A stretch of DNA of 64,000 bases, from positions 33,526 to 97,525 of the forward strand of contig KE159573.1 in the NCBI GenBank assembly GCA_000403255.2, written 5' to 3'. Shown here piece after piece: positions 16,739-26,634 of this stretch. Numbering within the stretch: the stretch's first letter is position 1; the number at the start of each line of letters is the position of its first letter. Under the pieces are notes generated by a model. That model had not been told where the DNA came from. It worked only from the letters and a program-made list of their open reading frames with translations, and did not search any database. The translations under genes were made by a program, and so were the position numbers. The stretch comes from Lachnospiraceae bacterium 3-1. GTDB lineage: Bacteria; Bacillota; Clostridia; Lachnospirales; Lachnospiraceae.

Positions 16739-17464
16739 TTACAATTTTATCTCCACAGGCATATCCAGAATAATTTCTTCTGCTGTCACCTTACAATCGT
16801 AAGCCAGAACACCCACGCCTGCCTTCTGCACCTGCCGCAATGTTTCTCCAAACTCAGGATGGGTCACATCATTGGGTTCAAACCAGCGAATACCCTTCAT
16901 CTGAATCACAAAAAGAATCCATGCTTCATACCCTGCCTGAACTGCTTTTTCCAGCTCTAGCATGTGTTTGATCCCCCGCTGGGTTGGGGCGTCTGGAAAC
17001 CTTGCAATCCCATTCTCTTCTAAGGTAACGCCTTTCACTTCAATAAAAATCTTTTGGGGCTGATCCTTTCCTGCTTCCACATAAAAATCAATTCTGGAAC
17101 CGCCATATTTGCATTCCGGTTTGATCTTGGTAATATCCAAAAAGGGGCTTCGATTTCGTTCCAGCCATTCCCGCACCACCTTATTGGGGGCCTGAGAATC
17201 CATATTAATCAAAGCGAAAGAAGAGCTGTGGGCAACACCATCCTCAGAATATTCTTTGCTGACGGCAATTAAATCGTAGGCCGTTTTCCGGTCAGGATTC
17301 GTACTTTTCTCCACCCAGACGATAGCCCCTGGAATCAAAAGCTCACTGCATCTTCCTGTATTTTTTACATGACATTTTTCTACTTGACCGTTTATCTCCA
17401 CCAGGGCAATAAAACGGTTGGGACGTTCCAAGAAACGTCCCTGTATCATCCGTGTATATTTCAT
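16739..17464 (-). CDS. sfsA: SfsA-like protein, sugar fermentation stimulation family
   Basis: Member of the SfsA family, originally linked to maltose metabolism in E. coli and structurally related to nuclease folds; its biochemical role is unsettled. Family motifs are [11 protein letters not shown] near the start, [14 protein letters not shown], the acidic pocket [10 protein letters not shown] and [10 protein letters not shown], and [16 protein letters not shown]. Length 241 aa is standard. ATG overlaps the phosphorylase stop codon (ATGA), so the two genes are translationally coupled. This fits a carbohydrate-metabolism link. Confidence 0.92.
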   Translation of the reverse strand: MKYTRMIQGRFLERPNRFIALVEINGQVEKCHVKNTGRCSELLIPGAIVWVEKSTNPDRKTAYDLIAVSKEYSEDGVAHSSSFALINMDSQAPNKVVREWLERNRSPFLDITKIKPECKYGGSRIDFYVEAGKDQPQKIFIEVKGVTLEENGIARFPDAPTQRGIKHMLELEKAVQAGYEAWILFVIQMKGIRWFEPNDVTHPEFGETLRQVQKAGVGVLAYDCKVTAEEIILDMPVEIKL

Positions 17465-19731
17465 TCTTTTCCACTTAAGTTCCAGATATCTTTATCGTAC
17501 TCTGCAATCGTCCGGTCAGAGGAGAAAAATCCTGCTTTTGCCGTATTAACCAGCATCTTTTTCGCCCATGCAGTCCTGTTTTCGTAATCCTTGTAGATTT
17601 CCTCTTTCTTTGCTGCATAGTCCTTATAATCCAAAAGAGTCATAAACCAATCTTTATTCAGCAATTCGTTGTAAAGACGCTCCAAATGTTCTCTGTGTCC
17701 AATCTTCATCAACGCTTCGCTTACAATAAAATCTACAGCCTCCTTGATGTCTTCATCCTCTTCATAGAACTTTCTGGAAACGTAATCTGCTTTTTCATAG
17801 CGCTCGATTACAGTGTCAGAGCTTTCCCCAAAAATATAAATATTTTCTTTGCCTACCAAATCTGCAATTTCTACATTTGCTCCATCCATTGTCCCTAAGG
17901 TTACCGCGCCATTTAACATAAACTTCATATTACCAGTTCCAGATGCTTCTTTGGAAGCCAGAGAAATCTGCTCCGAAATATCACAGGCTGGAATTAACTT
18001 TTCTGCATTGGTTACGTTATAATTTTCCACCATTACCACCTTAAGGTAAGGACTTACTTCTGGATCATTGTTTACAAGCTCCTGTAAACATAAAATCAAA
18101 TGAATAATATCCTTTGCAATGGTATAGGCAGGAGCCGCCTTTGCACCAAAAATAACGGTAATTGGAGTAGAAGGTTTGGTTCCTTTCTTAATTTCCAGAT
18201 ATTTATGAATCACATGCAATGCGTTCATCTGCTGGCGTTTGTACTCATGAAGCCGTTTAATCTGAATATCAAAAATAGAGTTTTCATCCAGCTCTACCCC
18301 TTGTTGTTCCTTTAGGTAGGCTACCAGATTCTTCTTATTTGCATGCTTGATTTCCAATAATTGATGCAATACCTTTTCATCATTGGCAAAAGCAAGCAGC
18401 TTCTCTAGTTCATCGGCATTCTTATGCCAGTCCGTTCCAATCACTTCATCCAGATAATGACTCAAACCTTTGTTGCAATGCATTAGCCAGCGGCGGAATG
18501 TAATTCCGTTGGTTTTATTGTTGAACTTTTCAGGATAAATTTTATAGAAATTATTCAACTCATTTTTCTTTAAAATCTCTGTATGCAGGTATGCCACACC
18601 ATTGACGCTGTAACCATAGTGAATGTCCATATTTGCCATATGCACCAGGTTATTCTCATCAATGATAGCTACCGATTTGTCCTCAAATTTCTCTTTTACC
18701 ATGGTATCCAATTCACGGATAATAGGCATTAACTGGGGTACTACTTTGTTCAGGTAGTCCATGGGCCACTTTTCCAACGCTTCTGCCAAAATCGTATGGT
18801 TGGTATATGCGCATGTTTTCGATACAATGTCAATGGCGTCCTTCATGCGGATACCCCGTTCCATCAGCAAACGAATCAGTTCTGGAATCACCATACTTGG
18901 ATGGGTATCATTAATCTGAATTGAGGCATAATCTGGCAAATCATAAAGCTTGCAGCCCTTGGCTTCACATTCTGCCAAAATCAAGCGCGCTCCATTGCTT
19001 ACCATAAAATACTGCTGATAAACACGCAAAAGTCTTCCAGCATCATCCGAATCATCTGGGTACAGGAACAAGGTCAAGTTTTTCATGATATCACTTTTGT
19101 TAAAATTGATTCCGTCTCCTACCAAACCCTCGTCCACTGTTTCAATATCAAATAAATGAAGCTTATTGGTTCTATTTTCAAATCCTGTTACATCCAGGTC
19201 ATACATTCTGGACTGTACGGTAAATCCGCCAAATTGTATCGGATAACTTACATCCGTTCTGGTGAGCCAGCTTTCTGCTTCCATCCATGGATTTTTATTT
19301 TCCTTTTGCAGGCGGTTTTCAAAGGTCTGCAAAAACAATCCGAAATGGTAATTCAAACCAATTCCATCTCCGTTCATTCCCAAGGTTGCCATAGAATCCA
19401 GAAAACATGCTGCCAGACGTCCCAATCCTCCATTTCCAAGGGATGGCTCCGGCTCTACCTGCTCAATGAGATTAATATCCTTTCCATATTGGGCAAGCAT
19501 TTCAGCTACCTCATCATAAATTCCCAGATTAATCAGATTATTGGATAATAATTTTCCAATCAAAAATTCTGCGGAAATATAATAGATTTTCTTCTTACCC
19601 TCCTGACTCTCTTTTTCTTTCGCCAGATCTTTTACAATCCCAAGCAGTCCATAGTATAGCTGCTCATTGGTACAGGCTGCAATATTATTGCAGCATTTTT
19701 GCTCCAACAATTCCCTTACATTAACGCTCAT
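17461..19731 (-). CDS. glgP: Glycogen/maltodextrin phosphorylase (GT35)
   Basis: Releases glucose-1-phosphate from alpha-1,4-glucans in the cytoplasm. The pyridoxal-phosphate region [28 protein letters not shown] is intact, as are the N-terminal [19 protein letters not shown] and the [19 protein letters not shown] motif. Length 756 aa matches the shorter clostridial enzymes. AGGAGG precedes the ATG. It is the first gene of a two-gene unit with sfsA and diverges from an AraC-type regulator, which may control it. The GH13 enzyme at 25295 could supply or process the same substrates. Confidence 0.95.
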   Translation of the reverse strand: MSVNVRELLEQKCCNNIAACTNEQLYYGLLGIVKDLAKEKESQEGKKKIYYISAEFLIGKLLSNNLINLGIYDEVAEMLAQYGKDINLIEQVEPEPSLGNGGLGRLAACFLDSMATLGMNGDGIGLNYHFGLFLQTFENRLQKENKNPWMEAESWLTRTDVSYPIQFGGFTVQSRMYDLDVTGFENRTNKLHLFDIETVDEGLVGDGINFNKSDIMKNLTLFLYPDDSDDAGRLLRVYQQYFMVSNGARLILAECEAKGCKLYDLPDYASIQINDTHPSMVIPELIRLLMERGIRMKDAIDIVSKTCAYTNHTILAEALEKWPMDYLNKVVPQLMPIIRELDTMVKEKFEDKSVAIIDENNLVHMANMDIHYGYSVNGVAYLHTEILKKNELNNFYKIYPEKFNNKTNGITFRRWLMHCNKGLSHYLDEVIGTDWHKNADELEKLLAFANDEKVLHQLLEIKHANKKNLVAYLKEQQGVELDENSIFDIQIKRLHEYKRQQMNALHVIHKYLEIKKGTKPSTPITVIFGAKAAPAYTIAKDIIHLILCLQELVNNDPEVSPYLKVVMVENYNVTNAEKLIPACDISEQISLASKEASGTGNMKFMLNGAVTLGTMDGANVEIADLVGKENIYIFGESSDTVIERYEKADYVSRKFYEEDEDIKEAVDFIVSEALMKIGHREHLERLYNELLNKDWFMTLLDYKDYAAKKEEIYKDYENRTAWAKKMLVNTAKAGFFSSDRTIAEYDKDIWNLSGKE

Positions 19732-19827
19732 ACTTTTTCCTCCTGAAATTCATTTCTATGTTGTAAATTTCTTTGGTGTTCTATTTCTTTCATCCATCCG
19801 AGTATAACTCCATTTCGCATATTTTTC

Positions 19828-19857
19828 TTGTAATATGATGGCAAAATATAGTACAAT
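19828..19857 (+). promoter_or_regulatory. Promoter for the AraC-type gene
   Basis: TTGTAA (19828-19833) and TACAAT (19852-19857), spacing 18, 29 bp before the start codon. Confidence 0.55.
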
Positions 19858-19886
19858 ACTATCAAATTTAGAAAAGGATGGGCCTT

Positions 19887-20768
19887 ATGAATACTTTAGA
19901 ATATGAAAATACCCAAGAAACCAAATCCCACGGACAGGGTAACTTTCCATTTAATATCTACCTTTGCAGTATCCCTTTGGACTTTACCACTGTGCCTCTC
20001 CACTGGCACAATGATATGGAAATCATCTACATCAAAAAAGGTCAAGGGAACGTCACCGTAAACCTTGCACCCATTTCTGTGAAAGAAGGAGATATTGTGG
20101 TGGTTCCCCCAGGACAGCTTCACTCCATAGAACAGGCAGAGAATTTTTCCATGGAATACGAGAATATTATTTTTAATCTTAATATGCTCATGACCCCTCT
20201 GGGAGATTCCTGCACAGAAAAGTTTTTTCAGCCCCTTGTACAAGGGCAGATTCTTTTCCCGAATTATTTTCCCACTGATTCCTGCCTGCATCCTGCTCTC
20301 TCCCTCTGCCTGGATACCATGGATGAAATCTGCAAAACTTTCCCAAAAGGTTATCAGCTGGCCATCAAAGGACAATTATTTTCCTTTTTCTATGGATTGG
20401 CTTTAGCATCTCCTGCTCCCTTGCCTCTTCAAAAACATAAATCCCTGGATCATCTAAAGGATATCCTAAAATACGTGGAAACTAATTATAGAGAAAAAAT
20501 CACGATTACAGATGCGGCTGGCATCTGCGGCTTTAGCAACTCCCATTTTATGAAATTTTTTAAATCCAGTATGTCCGTTTCCTTTATGGATTACCTAAAC
20601 GATTACCGGCTGACTATGGCGGCAAGGCTGCTGTTGTCCTCCTCCGACTCCATTGCAACTATTGCAACAGAAACAGGATTTGAAAATCTTTCTTATTTTA
20701 ACCGGGTTTTTAAGCGAAAATACAAGTGTACGCCTAGTTTTTTTCGCGCCCAAAGTTCAGAACCATAG
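19887..20768 (+). CDS. AraC-family regulator with cupin sensor domain
   Basis: Transcription factor, likely sugar responsive. The N-terminal cupin (about residues 25-95) includes VPLHWHNDMEIIYIKKGQG and VKEGDIVVVPPGQLHSI. The C-terminal part has two helix-turn-helix motifs (ITDAAGICGFSNSHFMKFFKS and IATIATETGFENLSYFNRVFKRKY) ending in the usual CTPSFFR. ATG at 19887 is used because AAAGGA is eight bases upstream; an ATG at 19878 overlaps that site. Divergent from glgP-sfsA, which it might regulate. Confidence 0.9.
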   Translation: MNTLEYENTQETKSHGQGNFPFNIYLCSIPLDFTTVPLHWHNDMEIIYIKKGQGNVTVNLAPISVKEGDIVVVPPGQLHSIEQAENFSMEYENIIFNLNMLMTPLGDSCTEKFFQPLVQGQILFPNYFPTDSCLHPALSLCLDTMDEICKTFPKGYQLAIKGQLFSFFYGLALASPAPLPLQKHKSLDHLKDILKYVETNYREKITITDAAGICGFSNSHFMKFFKSSMSVSFMDYLNDYRLTMAARLLLSSSDSIATIATETGFENLSYFNRVFKRKYKCTPSFFRAQSSEP

Positions 20769-20826
20769 AGAAATCAGAAAGTCAGGATAGACCAATGTTT
20801 TTTCTACAGTTCCTTCGCATTCCTTA

Positions 20827-20855
20827 TTGACAATTTTTTGTCAAAGTTATATATT
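20827..20855 (+). promoter_or_regulatory. Promoter of crotonase gene with a palindromic operator
   Basis: TTGACA (20827-20832) and TATATT (20850-20855), spacing 17. The -35 lies in the perfect palindrome TTGACAA-TTTT-TTGTCAA (20827-20844), a likely repressor site. It is similar in shape to, but not the same as, a Rex box. Confidence 0.65.
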
Positions 20856-20905
20856 TAATGTATCAGGAAACATCAATATTACATATTTCTAGGAGGTTTT
20901 TACCC

Positions 20906-21700
20906 ATGAACAATTTAAAATTAGAAGTAGCAGACCAAATTGCCGTTTTAACCATCAGCAGACCGGGCGCATTAAATGCATTAAACAGTGAGACTTTGGA
21001 TGAACTGAACAGCGTATTAACTGAAATCGAAGGAAGAGATGATGTAAAAGTTGTAATCCTTACTGGCGGTCCAGATAAAAAGGACAACCCATACAAATCC
21101 TTCGTAGCTGGCGCTGACATTGCTGAAATGGTGAACTTTTCCGCTGCTGAAGCACGGACATTCGGTATGAAAGCTGCAGAGCCTTTCTTCAAGCTGATGA
21201 ATATGCGTCAGGTTACCATCGCTGCTATCAATGGATTTGCACTTGGCGGTGGATGTGAGATCGCTATGGCATGTGATATCCGTATCGCTGCTGAAAATGC
21301 TACCTTTGCTCAGCCTGAGACAGGACTTGGTATCATCCCTGGATTCGGCGGAACCCAGAGACTGGCTCGTCTGGTTGGCATGGGACGTGCAAAAGAGCTG
21401 ATCTTCACCTGTGACAATATTGATGCAGCAGAAGCATATAGAATCGGACTTGTAAACAAAGTTGTTGCAAAAGAAGAATTAATGGATACTGCTAAGAAGA
21501 TGGCTTCTAAGATTATTTCTAAGGGAAGCTACGCTGTTTCTATTGCAAAAGCAGCTATCAACAACGGTTATGACATGGATATCAAGAATGCAGTTGAAAT
21601 GGAAGCAAACTTATTCGGTATTACCTGCTCAACTCATGACAAAACAGAAGGCATGACTGCTTTCCTTGAGAGAAGAGCTGCTGAGTTAACCGATTTCTAA
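20906..21700 (+). CDS. Enoyl-CoA hydratase / crotonase family protein
   Basis: Probably hydrates a short-chain enoyl-CoA such as crotonyl-CoA; the family also includes other CoA chemistries. The oxyanion-hole and catalytic regions are intact: AGADIAEM, then INGFALGGGCEIAMACD (Glu118) and FAQPETGLGIIPGFGGTQRL (Glu138). Length 264 aa is typical of Crt. The start is the ATG 9 bases after AGGAGG; an upstream in-frame ATG at 20858 is rejected because it would bury that site. It stands alone, without the thiolase, hydroxybutyryl-CoA dehydrogenase or butyryl-CoA dehydrogenase genes that accompany crt in butyrate operons, so the pathway is uncertain. Confidence 0.88.
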   Translation: MNNLKLEVADQIAVLTISRPGALNALNSETLDELNSVLTEIEGRDDVKVVILTGGPDKKDNPYKSFVAGADIAEMVNFSAAEARTFGMKAAEPFFKLMNMRQVTIAAINGFALGGGCEIAMACDIRIAAENATFAQPETGLGIIPGFGGTQRLARLVGMGRAKELIFTCDNIDAAEAYRIGLVNKVVAKEELMDTAKKMASKIISKGSYAVSIAKAAINNGYDMDIKNAVEMEANLFGITCSTHDKTEGMTAFLERRAAELTDF

Positions 21701-21710
21701 ATCAATATAA

Positions 21711-21750
21711 AGGAGCTGTTACGCAAAAAGTTGTGTACAGCTCTTTTTTT
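21711..21750 (+). terminator. Intrinsic terminator of the crotonase gene
   Basis: GGAGCTGT and ACAGCTC pair and are followed by a run of eight or more T residues. Confidence 0.88.
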
Positions 21751-21792
21751 TGATACCAAACAATTATGGAAATTTAAGCAAGTAAAAACGTC

Positions 21793-21815
21793 GATATTTA
21801 ACCGCCGGAGTAATA
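21793..21815. repeat. Single arm of the 10.77-kb palindromic element
   Basis: The 23 bases match the right arm at 10912-10934 except for one base, and are the exact reverse complement of the left arm at 10773-10795. No matching opposite arm was found within the next 200 bp, so it is either a remnant or a solo end. Confidence 0.75.
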
Positions 21816-21903
21816 TAAATATTTATATTCTGGAAATTTGCTTATTTCAATATACACAAATATCCGCGCGAGCGCGACTGCTTGGCTCATTGCTCACAGG
21901 AAT

Positions 21904-21970
21904 AAAACTGCAAATTATGGGGATATTTGAAAATGATATATCATACACCCCCACATTTGCAGTTTTTATT
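21904..21970. terminator. Large hairpin between crotonase and aldolase genes
   Basis: AAAACTGCAAAT and ATTTGCAGTTTT arms, extended by ATGGGG/CCCCCA, around an AT-rich loop of about 25 bases. It lies just behind the aldolase-like gene on the minus strand and probably ends its transcript. Confidence 0.5.
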
Positions 21971-21973
21971 TCC

Positions 21974-23071
21974 TTAACAACAGATTTCCAAAGCTTCCTC
22001 TAACTGCTCCAAATCTTCTTTCCTGGTAGACCAGCTTGTGACAAGCCGCACCACCGTATGGGTATCGTCTGCCTTTTCCCAAAAACTGACCGCTACGTGC
22101 TCCCTAAGCTTCTTAAGCTGCCCGTCCTCTAAAATAATAAACTGTTGATTTGTGGAGGATTCCAGATAAAAGGTACATCCCTTTTCTCTCAATATTTTCT
22201 TTAACTGCTCTGCCATTTCAATGGCATGACGGCTGATATCCAGATAAAGATTTTCCGTAAACAGAGTATCAAACTGTATCCCCAGCAAGCGTCCTTTTGC
22301 CAGCATTGCGCCATGCTGCTTAATTGCTGTGAGAAAATGTTTCGGCGCGTTTCCTCTTGGAAATACAACCGCCTCCCCACATAATGCACCAACCTTTGTG
22401 CCCCCTATATAAAACACATCACATAGCTTAGCAATATCCTGCATTGTCATATCACTTTCCAAACTCATCAATCCATATCCCAGACGCGCCCCATCCAAAA
22501 ACAGCGGCATCTCATACTCCCGGCAGACCAAAGCTATGGCTTCCAACTCCTTTTTGGAATACAGCGTTCCATACTCGGTAGGATATGAGAGGTAAACCAT
22601 TCCCGGAAAAACCATATGGTCCCGGCTATCATCCTGGTAAAACTTCTGCAAAAACTCCTTTAAATTATCTGCATCCATTTTACCTGAATCCTTTGGCGAT
22701 GAGGTAAGTCTGCGAACCTTCGACACCTCCCCATTCCTTTCAGGCAAATGACATGGCAGCGCAAGCACCTTATGACCTGTATACTCAATAGCCCCAGCTT
22801 CATGCACATTAATATGGCCTGTGGAAACTGCCACAACACCTTCATAACGGCGGAGCATGGAAGAAATCACAACTGCATTTGTCTGAGTGCCGCCCACCAA
22901 AAAATATACCTGGGCCTCTTTGCAGCCGCAAGCATCCCGAATCTTTTCCCTGGCGCTTTCACAATAAAAGTCCGTTCCATATCCAGTTACTGCTTCCAGA
23001 TTCGTTTCTGCCAACCGTTCCAAAATTCTGGGATGAGCCCCAGTGGTATAATCACTTTCAAAAGAAATCAT
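21974..23071 (-). CDS. Threonine aldolase-like PLP lyase (beta-eliminating lyase family)
   Basis: Predicted PLP enzyme that cleaves L-threonine or L-allo-threonine to glycine and acetaldehyde, or a close relative. Family segments are FESDYTTGAHPRILERL at the start, the HINVHEAGAIE histidine region, FLDGARLGYGL (PLP-binding Asp/Arg) and the Schiff-base lysine in YIGGTKVGALCGE (Lys226). ATG at 23071 follows AAGGAGG; a longer frame from 23143 has no such support. Length 365 aa is slightly above the usual 340-350. Single gene, convergent with the crotonase gene. The exact substrate is not certain. Confidence 0.85.
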   Translation of the reverse strand: MISFESDYTTGAHPRILERLAETNLEAVTGYGTDFYCESAREKIRDACGCKEAQVYFLVGGTQTNAVVISSMLRRYEGVVAVSTGHINVHEAGAIEYTGHKVLALPCHLPERNGEVSKVRRLTSSPKDSGKMDADNLKEFLQKFYQDDSRDHMVFPGMVYLSYPTEYGTLYSKKELEAIALVCREYEMPLFLDGARLGYGLMSLESDMTMQDIAKLCDVFYIGGTKVGALCGEAVVFPRGNAPKHFLTAIKQHGAMLAKGRLLGIQFDTLFTENLYLDISRHAIEMAEQLKKILREKGCTFYLESSTNQQFIILEDGQLKKLREHVAVSFWEKADDTHTVVRLVTSWSTRKEDLEQLEEALEICC

Positions 23072-23211
23072 TTCTTTTTCCTCCTTGCATAATCTCTCTT
23101 TCACTGTTATCATAAATATCGGATAAAATACGATTAGTTGCACATAAAACTGACATCATGTTAAAGTTTGACAATTGTTTTCATGAAAAAAGCACAGGGA
23201 GGGATTGACAT

Positions 23212-24012
23212 ATGAATAAAACAATCGGATTTATTGGAGGCGGAAATATGGCAAGCGCTATCATCGGAGGAATCCTCCATTCTGGCCTTGCGGCCAAAGA
23301 ACAAATCATTGCCACCGCCAAAACAGACCAAACCTTACGTTCCTTACAGGAGCGTTTTGGCATTCGCACCACCCTTAAGAACCAGAAGGTTGCTCAGGAA
23401 GCTGACATATTATTCCTTGCAGTGAAACCATACCTTTTCCCGGAAATCATTCCAGAAATAAAACATGATATCCACGCAAACACCCTTTTGATATCCATTG
23501 CAGCCGGACAGTCTATTTCCGCCATTGAAACAATGTTTGACAAAAAAATCCCTCTGATACGTGCCATGCCTAACACGCCTGCACTGGTAGGGGAAGCTAT
23601 GAGCGCTCTTTGCCCCAACCAGCATGTATCCCAAGAGGAGCTTAAGGAAGCCACTGCAATTTTCAACAGCTTTGGCGCCTGCGAAATTATTTCCGAATCC
23701 ATGATGGACACTGTCATCGGCGTATCCGGCTCCTCGCCTGCCTATGTTTACCTGTTTATCGAAGCCATGGCAGATGCTGCCGTGGCAGATGGAATGCCCC
23801 GAACTATGGCATATAAATTCGCTGCCCAATCTGTACTGGGAGCTGCCAAAATGGTTCTGGAAACCGGCGCCCACCCTGGTGCACTAAAAGACGCTGTCTG
23901 CTCTCCTGGCGGAACTACCATCGAAGCGGTAGCCGTTCTGGAGGAACAGGGAATGCGCAATGCAGTAATCAAGGCACAGCGGGCCTGTGTACAAAAATCC
24001 AGGGATATGTAG
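23212..24012 (+). CDS. proC: Pyrroline-5-carboxylate reductase
   Basis: Last step of proline synthesis: reduces pyrroline-5-carboxylate with NAD(P)H. The N-terminal Rossmann motif IGFIGGGNMASAIIGG is present. So are the AVKPYLFPEII segment, the RAMPNTPALVGEAMSAL loop and the C-terminal signature GAHPGALKDAVCSPGGTTIEAV. Length 266 aa is standard. GGAGGG precedes the ATG. No proA or proB neighbour is present, so it is a stand-alone gene. Confidence 0.96.
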   Translation: MNKTIGFIGGGNMASAIIGGILHSGLAAKEQIIATAKTDQTLRSLQERFGIRTTLKNQKVAQEADILFLAVKPYLFPEIIPEIKHDIHANTLLISIAAGQSISAIETMFDKKIPLIRAMPNTPALVGEAMSALCPNQHVSQEELKEATAIFNSFGACEIISESMMDTVIGVSGSSPAYVYLFIEAMADAAVADGMPRTMAYKFAAQSVLGAAKMVLETGAHPGALKDAVCSPGGTTIEAVAVLEEQGMRNAVIKAQRACVQKSRDM

Positions 24013-24132
24013 CTGCCTTCTTCTCCTGCACAAATGCACATAGCAGTTTCCGTCCAATTTGCTGAGAATTTAGCTGTTTTCCCTCTCCTGCACAAATGCA
24101 CACAACAGTTCCAGCTCAATTTTCTGGATATC
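24009..24132. repeat. Imperfect 62-bp tandem duplication
   Basis: Sequence from about 24009-24070 is repeated at 24071-24132 with scattered changes (shared core CTCCTGCACAAATGCACA). The right copy is the 3' end of the gene at 24070-25098; the left copy fills the gap up to the proC stop. The duplication thus adds a decayed second copy of that gene's tail. Confidence 0.7.
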
Positions 24133-25098
24133 AGGCTGTATTGGATATTGGATCATGCATGTTCTTATGGGCTTTCCATGCATCCCTTCCTTTTTCTTCG
24201 TTCGTCCTGCCAGAAAAAAGGAAACTGCTGCCCCAGTGTTTATCTGCACTTTTTCTTTTAACTGCTCCTTGGCATAGAATTCCAGCGAAGCTTCCTCACA
24301 TTCATATTCTACCATTAGATTCCGCATGCCCAAAGGACAGATCTCCTTTAAATGATTAAAGAATATTTGATAGTCTTCCTCTGAAAAATGTCCCTCATCT
24401 TTCATTTCCCGATATTTTTTGTCGTAGTCAGTAAAGGTATCGATAAGGGAAATCTCATTCACCCAATAAGAAATTTCCCGCTGCAGTGGCTGACAGAAGA
24501 ATTTTCGCTCTCTTTGTACCTGTTTCCCTATGGACACTTTCATTTTCTGTTCTACCAGAATATGATAATGACGCGGCTGAAGCAAAAATTCCATTGTATC
24601 CAAATCTCCCCTGGAAAATGGAATTTTTTCATACTCTCCTTCTAGCTCCAACATGGCATACTGCATACGAGAAAAGTTCTGTTCCTCCAAAAAACCAAAA
24701 GAAACCTGGTGAAATAAAAGCTGGTACAGCAAAACTCTCCCTTCCAGATTATATTCCTCCAATGCGCTTCCGCTTGCTGACCGGAGCTCATAAGATTTCC
24801 CAGCAACCCTGATTCCTCTTATCAAATCCAACAGGCAGCTACCTTCCGTTTCTGTGCCCGTCAACATTTCTTCTCTTTTGGTAAGAGTGCCGTTGCGCCG
24901 CTTTTTTTCCATTTTCATACATTTTTCCTGTAACGCCCTGATATCCTCTCCTTCAGCAAAGAGATAAACCGTTACATTTTTTTCTTCTCTTGCAACTGCA
25001 GCCACCAAGACTAATGTTCCCATAGCTTCCAATTCTTTGGCAAGAAAAATAACTTCATCAAAATGATGCATACAGGAACGAATCATCTGTATATTCAT
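24070..25098 (-). CDS. DUF3878-like protein of unknown function
   Basis: A 342-aa soluble protein with no membrane segments, rich in Glu, Lys and aromatic residues. It resembles the uncharacterised DUF3878 group of Clostridia in size and general composition (for example the LLQPRHYHILVEQKMK and REISYWVNEISLIDTFTDYDKKYR stretches), but I cannot confirm this without a search. AAGGAG precedes the ATG. The 3' end has been duplicated (see 24009-24132). No catalytic motif is evident. It stands alone between proC and the GH13 gene, so context gives no functional clue. Confidence 0.65.
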   Translation of the reverse strand: MNIQMIRSCMHHFDEVIFLAKELEAMGTLVLVAAVAREEKNVTVYLFAEGEDIRALQEKCMKMEKKRRNGTLTKREEMLTGTETEGSCLLDLIRGIRVAGKSYELRSASGSALEEYNLEGRVLLYQLLFHQVSFGFLEEQNFSRMQYAMLELEGEYEKIPFSRGDLDTMEFLLQPRHYHILVEQKMKVSIGKQVQRERKFFCQPLQREISYWVNEISLIDTFTDYDKKYREMKDEGHFSEEDYQIFFNHLKEICPLGMRNLMVEYECEEASLEFYAKEQLKEKVQINTGAAVSFFLAGRTKKKEGMHGKPIRTCMIQYPIQPDIQKIELELLCAFVQERENS

Positions 25099-25294
25099 TT
25101 TTTCTCCTTTCTCCTGTTCATTTACTTATGTTTTATTATACAATACTCTCCGAAAATTTTGTATCTTTTTCCCTTGCCAGACAAGGGATTTCTTTTTATA
25201 ATAAGAATATCTTGTTTCAGCTTGGATCATTCTTGATGGTTACGAGATATGATGCATGATGATTTTTTAGGATAAAAGAAAGGAGCTTATCATT

Positions 25295-26605
25295 ATGTGG
25301 GCTTACGAAAGCGTTTTTTATCAGATTTACCCTTTGGGATTTTGCGGTGCACCTTTTGAAAATGACGGTATTGCAGCCAACCGCATCCTGAAAGTAAAGG
25401 AATGGATTCCTCATCTGGAGAAGCTAGGGGTAAATGCTATTTATTTTTCCCCTCTTTTTGAATCTGATACCCATGGGTACAATGCCCGGGATTACCAGAA
25501 GATAGATGTGCGTCTGGGCACAAATGACGACTTCAAGGAAGTCTGTGACGCCCTCCATGAGGCTGGCATCCGTGTGGTATTAGATGGTGTGTTCAACCAT
25601 GCAGGCCGAGGATTTTTTGCTTTCCAGGATGTATTAAAGAATCGGGAAAACTCCCGTTACAAGGATTGGTTCCATATCAACTTTGGTGGAAATTCCAACT
25701 ACAATGACGGCTTATGGTATGAAGGATGGGAAGGTAATTATGACCTGGTAAAGCTGAACCTGCGGAACGAAGAAGTCATCCAATACCTTTTGGAAAGCGT
25801 CAGCCTTTGGGTAAAAGAATGGGATATTGATGGACTTCGCCTGGACGTGGCATACTGTCTGGACCATGATTTTGTCCGCAGACTGCGGGGACACTGTGAC
25901 AGCTTAAAAGAAGACTTTTTTCTGGTCGGAGAAATGCTCCATGGAGATTACAACCAGTTAGTCAATGATGCTATGCTGCACTCCTCCACCAACTACGAAT
26001 GTTACAAAGGTCTCCACTCCAGTTTTAACTCCATGAACATGTTTGAAATCATCCATTCCCTCCTCCGACAGTTTGGACCGGAAAATTGGACTCTTTACCG
26101 GGGAAAGCACCTTCTAAGCTTTGTGGACAACCATGATGTTTCCAGAATTGCCACTATACTTGGAAATAAATCTCACCTGCCGCTGATTTATGCGCTGTGC
26201 TTTGGTATGCCAGGAATTCCCTGTGTCTACTATGGCAGTGAATGGGGGGCAGAAGGAGATAAGAAGAATGGTGATCCAAGTCTCCGCCCCAGCTTCGAGG
26301 CGCCAGAGTGGAATGCGCTGACCGACTGGATTACGAAGCTTGCAAATGCAAAGAAAAATTCGGACGCTTTAAATTATGGCGATTTCCGCTCTGTGGTTTT
26401 AACCAACAAGCAATGTATCTTTGAGCGGAAAACAGAAAAAGAACGGGTACTAGTTGCCATCAACGCAGACAGTGAATCCTACACCGCACACTTTGATGCT
26501 GGATGTGGAATGGCAGAAGATTTGATTACAGGAGAAGCCCATGATTTTGGCGGTGGAAGCGAGCTTCCTCCTTACAGCGCTTATTTCTGGAAGTGTGAAA
26601 AATAA
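25295..26605 (+). CDS. GH13 alpha-amylase-family glycosidase, intracellular
   Basis: Cytoplasmic alpha-glucan hydrolase, perhaps a maltodextrin glucosidase or cyclomaltodextrinase. The four GH13 regions are DGVFNH (about 97-102), GLRLDVAYCL with nucleophile Asp184, VGEMLHGD with acid/base Glu213, and FVDNHD with Asp281. No signal peptide and no extra N-terminal domain are present; 436 aa is short, close to a bare catalytic core plus a small C-terminal beta domain. AAAGGAG precedes the ATG. It could act with the glycogen phosphorylase on imported maltodextrins. Confidence 0.92.
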   Translation: MWAYESVFYQIYPLGFCGAPFENDGIAANRILKVKEWIPHLEKLGVNAIYFSPLFESDTHGYNARDYQKIDVRLGTNDDFKEVCDALHEAGIRVVLDGVFNHAGRGFFAFQDVLKNRENSRYKDWFHINFGGNSNYNDGLWYEGWEGNYDLVKLNLRNEEVIQYLLESVSLWVKEWDIDGLRLDVAYCLDHDFVRRLRGHCDSLKEDFFLVGEMLHGDYNQLVNDAMLHSSTNYECYKGLHSSFNSMNMFEIIHSLLRQFGPENWTLYRGKHLLSFVDNHDVSRIATILGNKSHLPLIYALCFGMPGIPCVYYGSEWGAEGDKKNGDPSLRPSFEAPEWNALTDWITKLANAKKNSDALNYGDFRSVVLTNKQCIFERKTEKERVLVAINADSESYTAHFDAGCGMAEDLITGEAHDFGGGSELPPYSAYFWKCEK

Positions 26606-26634
26606 AAGGGGGTTTTATGGAGGGAGCAAGGAAT

